NCBI GenBank assembly: GCA_966250865.1
Contig: CBINIT010000023.1
Span: 1-16,009, forward strand
Direction: 5' to 3'
Length of the DNA: 16,009 bases
Origin: CAYGGE01 sp966250865
Lineage (GTDB): Bacteria > Patescibacteriota > UBA1384 > CAYGGE01
A program made the translations under genes and the position numbers. Shown one piece after another: positions 13,099 through 16,009 of the stretch. A model generated the notes under the pieces. It did no database searches, had not been told where the DNA came from, and saw only the letters and a program-made list of their open reading frames with translations. The first letter of the stretch is position 1, and every line of letters starts with the position of its first letter.

Positions 13099-13494
13099 AT
13101 GGCAGAACGCTTTTCACCAGGCAACCCCGAAGGAATGCGCGAACAAATACGTTTGCCAGAAAATATCGACGAAAACTACCGGAAAGCATTTGATCTATTT
13201 GTCCAGTTTTGCAGCGTGCAGAATGCGGATTTTGACGCCTATGAGGCAGGAAGGCATCTAGGAGCAACTTTTGTGCAGGGTAGCTATAAGGGTGTTGAGG
13301 TACGTTTTCGAGCTCCCGCAGCTATTGAAGATGATAGAGAAGATATCCTCGCAGGATTGATGGGTCCCGAGGAAGGTCTTCCTACCGTTATCCTTAAACA
13401 GTCTTCTCCCGAAAGCCATTCGGCTATCGATGAGCTTATTCATCAGATTGAATCACACGGTGTCATGGTGGCTAAAGCAGTACATACAAACTAA
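13099..13494 (+). CDS. Hypothetical protein
   Basis: A 131-residue acidic soluble protein that I do not recognise. It has an N-terminal helical segment (YRKAFDLFVQFCSVQNADFDAYEAGRHLG), a short beta region (TFVQGSYKGVEVRFRAP), an acidic helix (EDDREDILAGLMGPEEG) and a C-terminal beta-alpha-beta-like end (PTVILKQSS, SAIDELIHQIESHGVMVAKAV). No signal peptide or membrane helix is present. AAAGGAG precedes the ATG; the gap of 16 bases from the EEP gene suggests an operon. Its TAA stop is inside the stem of the following terminator. Confidence 0.75.
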   Translation: MAERFSPGNPEGMREQIRLPENIDENYRKAFDLFVQFCSVQNADFDAYEAGRHLGATFVQGSYKGVEVRFRAPAAIEDDREDILAGLMGPEEGLPTVILKQSSPESHSAIDELIHQIESHGVMVAKAVHTN

Positions 13495-13524
13495 AAAAAG
13501 GCCTTCGGGCCTTTTTTTAGTTTG
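13487..13524. terminator. Bidirectional terminator with UUCG loop
   Basis: A 17-base perfect stem, CAAACTAAAAAAAGGCC (13487-13503) with GGCCTTTTTTTAGTTTG (13508-13524), closed by the very stable C(UUCG)G tetraloop. T-tracts lie on both strands. It ends the hypothetical gene and the convergent minus-strand KGG locus. Confidence 0.93.
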
Positions 13525-13562
13525 CGTCCTTATCTGCACAGCGCGTGGGTCATTGTACTGGA

Positions 13563-13742
13563 TTACTCACCGCCTCGAGCCCGGTCTTCGTCGGTTGCCT
13601 GATGTGTTGCCCCAGTTTCCCGTCCTGCTTCGAGCCCTTCACTATCAGTTACTTCATAGTATTCATCGTTATATTCTTCAGCCATCGCTCCACTATCTGT
13701 CAGACCCATTTCTTCCTGATCCCTTCGCTGCTCGTCATTCAT
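13563..13742 (-). CDS. Small acidic protein paired with a KGG protein
   Basis: A 59-residue, strongly acidic and probably disordered protein. YNDEYYEV near the middle and ARGGE at the end look like worn versions of the Y-G-x-E-F-Y and K-G-G parts of the neighbouring repeat protein, but no full repeat remains. AAGGAG with a six-base spacer sets the start at 13742; an in-frame ATG 18 bases earlier lies before that site. It begins 25 bases after the stop of the KGG repeat gene, with no promoter between, so the two form an operon. The link to the KGG family is tentative. Confidence 0.65.
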   Translation of the reverse strand: MNDEQRRDQEEMGLTDSGAMAEEYNDEYYEVTDSEGLEAGRETGATHQATDEDRARGGE

Positions 13743-13767
13743 AGTACACTCCTTTATCACACTGTTG

Positions 13768-14037
13768 TTATTGACCTTTCATCATGATTCGCTGAGTTTG
13801 TTTACTGCCTTTTTTACCGATTGAGGCATAAAATTCGGGCCCATACTCTTCGTTTGTTGTCTCGCCACCCTTTTTCCCGATCAGTTGATAAAACTCTGGA
13901 CCATACTTTTGGCTTGTTGCAGTACCGCCCTTCCTGCCAATCACTTCATAGAATTCACCACCGTAACGCCGCTTTGTCGTTTTACCGCCTTTTTTACCCG
14001 CCTCTACTACGGTAATCATGTGTTCATCATGCTCCAT
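13768..14037 (-). CDS. GsiB/Em-like KGG repeat stress protein
   Basis: An 89-residue hydrophilic protein made mostly of three consecutive 20-residue repeats (residues 14-33, 34-53, 54-73) of the form G-[KR]-K-G-G, then T-rich, then Y-G-x-E-F-Y and I, with a fourth partial GKKGSKQ at 74-80. This is the LEA group 1/Em/GsiB repeat, associated with stress and desiccation tolerance and with disorder. AAAGGAGGT six bases upstream sets the start at 14037 and not at the ATG at 14055, which lies ahead of the ribosome-binding site. It is the first gene of a two-gene minus-strand operon. The cytoplasm is the likely location. Confidence 0.88.
   Translation of the reverse strand: MEHDEHMITVVEAGKKGGKTTKRRYGGEFYEVIGRKGGTATSQKYGPEFYQLIGKKGGETTNEEYGPEFYASIGKKGSKQTQRIMMKGQ
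13819..13998 (-). repeat. Three tandem 60-base coding repeats
   Basis: The three KGG repeats of the GsiB-like gene appear in DNA as 60-base units; on the plus strand each is marked by accaccgcctttttt-like and cataaaattc-like stretches that recur at 60-base steps. The units have diverged at many third positions, so they are old and kept by protein selection. Confidence 0.7.
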
Positions 14038-14064
14038 TGTTGTACCTCCTTTCATGTTGGTGTA

Positions 14065-14070
14065 AGTATA
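14065..14070 (-). promoter_or_regulatory. -10 element of the KGG operon
   Basis: TATACT on the minus strand (14070-14065) is 28 bases before the ATG at 14037, with a predicted start near 14058. No consensus -35 is found. Confidence 0.45.
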
Positions 14071-14200
14071 GCGCTGCCGACGTTCTTGTACATCAGTAAA
14101 GGCATCTAGTAACTAGCAACTTATCAAGACTTTTTTAGAATATCCGTTCATACTACACTTACTAGCCGCTTAACGTCTTTACTTCCAAAACAATGCACCG

Positions 14201-14206
14201 TAAGCT
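14201..14206 (+). promoter_or_regulatory. -10-like element for a leaderless transcript
   Basis: TAAGCT (14201-14206) ends six bases before the ATG at 14213, and TTTACT (14178-14183) sits 17 bases upstream of it as a -35-like box. No ribosome-binding site precedes the ATG. This is the weakest -10 of the four similar sites. Confidence 0.35.
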
Positions 14207-14212
14207 AGAAGT

Positions 14213-14764
14213 ATGAAACAACAACTCACATTAGCAGACGATTCCAAAGAAGGCGTAAGGCAGTTACTACTCATCCGATTGCCCTGGCTGTTTTTTGGTC
14301 TCATTGGCGGTTTACTGGCAATTAAGTTATCCGACCATTACGAAGCAGTTCTTCGTAGCCACTTGAGTTTAGCCTTCTTCATTCCACTTATTGTCTATAT
14401 GAGCGATGCAGTTGGCACGCAAACTGAAACTATTTATGTTCGCAATATGGCGCGTCATCGAGCTAGTGTTTGGACGTACCTTGTCAAAGAGACCTCTATA
14501 GGACTACTTACCGGTACACTTTTTGGCTTGATAATGCTTGGTGTCGCCTATATATGGTTTGGTGATGCTCGGGTTGCGATAACCGTAGGCCTAGCGATGC
14601 TTACTAGTATGACCAGCGCTCCAATTATTGCCATTATTATGCCGACAATCCTCTTGAAAGAGCATACCGACCCGGCGGTTGGAGCGGGGCCATTTACTAC
14701 CGTAGTCCAGGATCTCCTTAGTCTCTTACTCTATTTTCTTATTGCCAGCGCCATCATTTTTTAA
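14213..14764 (+). CDS. MgtE-type magnesium transporter, membrane domain only
   Basis: A 183-residue membrane protein matching the five-helix pore domain of MgtE/SLC41 Mg2+ channels: helices at about 22-40, 50-66, 93-115, 119-143 and 164-182. The segment MSDAVGTQTETIYVRNMA (63-80) corresponds to the family's 'GNVGSQSSTLVVRGLA', and DPAVGAGPFTTVVQDLLSLL (153-172) to 'DPALASGPFVTTITDVLGLL', whose aspartates line the pore. The cytoplasmic N domain and CBS pair that sense Mg2+ in standard MgtE (about 450 residues) are absent, and there is no upstream gene for them here, so gating must differ. The N-terminal 20 residues are soluble. The start at 14213 is set by the -10-like box. Confidence 0.85.
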   Translation: MKQQLTLADDSKEGVRQLLLIRLPWLFFGLIGGLLAIKLSDHYEAVLRSHLSLAFFIPLIVYMSDAVGTQTETIYVRNMARHRASVWTYLVKETSIGLLTGTLFGLIMLGVAYIWFGDARVAITVGLAMLTSMTSAPIIAIIMPTILLKEHTDPAVGAGPFTTVVQDLLSLLLYFLIASAIIF

Positions 14765-14766
14765 CC

Positions 14767-14795
14767 TTGACAAAGGTCATATTTTGGAGTATTAT
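14767..14795 (+). promoter_or_regulatory. Promoter P1 of nusA
   Basis: TTGACA (14767-14772), a 17-base spacer and TATTAT (14790-14795), the same boxes as at the arsR gene. Transcription should begin near 14802, right at the foot of the following hairpin. Confidence 0.7.
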
Positions 14796-14801
14796 TGCTT
14801 T

Positions 14802-14833
14802 AAGCAAGTTGAATAAACTTGTTTTTATTTTTT
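14802..14833 (+). terminator. Terminator-like hairpin in the nusA leader
   Basis: CAAGTT (14805-14810), loop GAATA, AACTTG (14816-14821), extended by weak outer pairs to 14802/14824 and followed by a long T-rich run to 14833. It can terminate mgtE transcription but also lies at the start of the P1 nusA transcript, so it might attenuate nusA. Confidence 0.6.
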
Positions 14834-14847
14834 ACCGAACCCAAACG

Positions 14848-14856
14848 TGGTAGACT
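14848..14856 (+). promoter_or_regulatory. Possible promoter P2 of nusA
   Basis: TGGTAGACT is an extended -10 (TAGACT at 14851-14856) downstream of the hairpin, with only a T-tract at the -35 position. The predicted start is near 14863, 27 bases before the ATG; AAAGGA at 14878-14883 is the ribosome-binding site. Confidence 0.4.
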
Positions 14857-14889
14857 AAAGACGAACTCTTTCAATAAGAAAGGAACACT

Positions 14890-16009
14890 ATGGCAACATC
14901 ACCATTTATGGCCGCCATTAACCAAATTGCTGACGAGAAGGGTCTCGACACTGAAACGATCCTTGAGACTGTTGAAGCAGCTCTCGCAGCCGCATACCGT
15001 AAAGACTACGGTAACCCACATCAAGTAGTCCGCGCTGAGCTTGATCCTGAAACCATGGAAACAAAAATGTTTCAGGTTTTTACGATTGTTGAAGAAGAAC
15101 TCTTTGAAGATGAGCAGTCTCAGATGATTCTAAAGAACGCTCGTAAGTTCCGAAAGACTGCCCAAGTTGGTGAAGAGATCGAAATCCCACTCCCTGTTCA
15201 TACCGATTTTGGTCGTATTGCCGCCCAGACTGCAAAACAGGTCATCATCCAGCGCATCCGTGAAGCTGAGCGCGAAATGCTTTACAACGAATTTAAAGGC
15301 AAAGAAGGCCAGTTGCTTAACGGGAACGTTCAGCAGGTCGAAGGCGATGTTGTCATCGTCAACCTCGGCCGCATCAATGCCTTACTGCTCCCGAGTGGCC
15401 AAATTCCTAACGAACGTTACTATACTGGTCAACGCCTAAAGGTCTATGTCCAGGGCGTTGAAGAAACCGCTAAAGGCCCGAAGGTCGTGGTCAGCCGAAC
15501 CGACGCTGGTTTGATCCAGTCACTCTTTAGTCTCGAAGTTCCGGAGATTGGAACCGGTACGGTTGAAATTAAGACTATTGCTCGTGAAGCTGGTGCCAGA
15601 ACTAAGATGGCTGTTAGCTCTAACCAAGAAGGTCTTGACCCAGTTGGCTCATGTGTTGGTCAGCGTGGCACCCGTGTTCAGGCTGTACTGGCTGAAATTG
15701 GTGACGAAAAGATCGACATCATTCTCTGGGATGACGATACAAAGCGATTTATCGCTAACGCACTGTCACCGGCGAAGATTAGCGAAATCAATCTTTCTGA
15801 CTCTGATCATAAAGCTAAGGTTATTGTTCCTGAAGATCAGCTCTCTCTCGCAATTGGCCGAGGTGGCCAAAATGTTCGCCTCGCCAGCAAATTAACTGGT
15901 TGGAGTATCGATATTGAAAAAGAGGGTGCGGAAGAAGAGGTCGTTGCTGAAGCCTTGCCGCAAGAAGAAGATACCGATGTCATCGTAGAGCAAGCCAAGG
16001 AAGATGAGG
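14890..16009 (+). CDS. nusA: Transcription termination/antitermination factor NusA (3' end outside window)
   Basis: NusA binds RNA polymerase and RNA and modulates pausing, termination and rRNA antitermination. The first 373 residues are present. The N-terminal polymerase-binding domain covers about 1-135, with QVIIQRIREAERE at 117-129. The S1 domain covers about 136-205, with GQLLNGNVQQVEGDVVIVNLG at 140-160. KH1 has DPVGSCVGQRGTRVQAVLAEI at 250-270, and KH2 has LAIGRGGQNVRLASKLTGWSI at 320-340, both with the GxxG RNA-binding loop. After about 345 the protein becomes very acidic (EEEVVAEALPQEEDTD) and the window ends with no stop codon, so the tail length is unknown. rimP, the usual upstream partner, is not present; an MgtE-like gene occupies that place. 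AAAGGA six bases upstream supports the ATG at 14890. Confidence 0.95.
   Translation, partial: MATSPFMAAINQIADEKGLDTETILETVEAALAAAYRKDYGNPHQVVRAELDPETMETKMFQVFTIVEEELFEDEQSQMILKNARKFRKTAQVGEEIEIPLPVHTDFGRIAAQTAKQVIIQRIREAEREMLYNEFKGKEGQLLNGNVQQVEGDVVIVNLGRINALLLPSGQIPNERYYTGQRLKVYVQGVEETAKGPKVVVSRTDAGLIQSLFSLEVPEIGTGTVEIKTIAREAGARTKMAVSSNQEGLDPVGSCVGQRGTRVQAVLAEIGDEKIDIILWDDDTKRFIANALSPAKISEINLSDSDHKAKVIVPEDQLSLAIGRGGQNVRLASKLTGWSIDIEKEGAEEEVVAEALPQEEDTDVIVEQAKEDE

Noticed and set aside
13819..13998. Regular 60-base repeats considered as a CRISPR array
   Set aside because: The repeats are inside a coding frame, have no spacers and translate to known KGG repeats; no cas genes are present.

Overview
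The window looks like a chromosomal segment of a Patescibacteria (CPR) genome, most likely a Candidatus Saccharibacteria (TM7) relative. The evidence is small, tightly packed genes, a short phosphoglucose isomerase, paired KGG/GsiB-like stress proteins, many membrane-anchored proteins of unknown role, and ordinary use of TGA as a stop (for example the genes ending at 2379 and 3395), which argues against the UGA-recoding CPR lineages. The phylum call is an inference from gene content; no rRNA or other marker was compared.

Layout, left to right. 2-2379: sugar metabolism, with the 3' part of a UDP-N-acetylglucosamine 2-epimerase-like gene, a short palindromic repeat of a widespread type, and a phosphoglucose isomerase. 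2376-2792: a tRNA-Ala(GGC) with its own promoter and terminator, then about 200 bases of apparently structured intergenic DNA containing an 11-base copy of the tRNA 3' end. 2793-5388: an unknown charged helical protein, a membrane-anchored beta-rich protein, and an anchored protein with a decayed LytM/M23-like domain. 5522-6355: an APH/choline-kinase-like phosphotransferase. 6449-8248: an ArsR-family repressor with a palindromic operator, translationally coupled to an FNR-type flavin reductase, then a family 2 glycosyltransferase. 8269-9858: a compact three-gene operon of a VOC/bleomycin-resistance-like protein, a small three-helix membrane protein and a chorismatase (FkbO/Hyg5/XanB2)-like enzyme. 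9871-11566: a KGG stress protein, a two-helix membrane protein and a SIMPL-domain protein. 11626-13524: a membrane histidine-box (fatty acid hydroxylase-like) protein diverging from an endonuclease/exonuclease/phosphatase-fold protein, followed by an unknown protein. 13563-14070: a second KGG/GsiB locus. 14201-16009: a magnesium-transporter membrane domain of MgtE type without its regulatory domains, then the start of nusA, which runs off the window.

Regulation is unusually legible. Four genes (2793, 5534, 8284, 14213) have a -10-like hexamer ending exactly six bases before the ATG and no Shine-Dalgarno sequence, the pattern expected for leaderless mRNAs; most other genes have good AAGGAGG-like sites. 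Three convergent gene pairs end on long symmetric hairpins whose outer arms are all ACTAAAAA/TTTTTAGT, apparently a shared bidirectional terminator design.

The best candidate for an undescribed system is the 8269-9858 operon. It couples a probable chorismate-converting enzyme to a ligand-binding VOC protein and a small membrane protein, in a lineage generally thought to lack the shikimate pathway.
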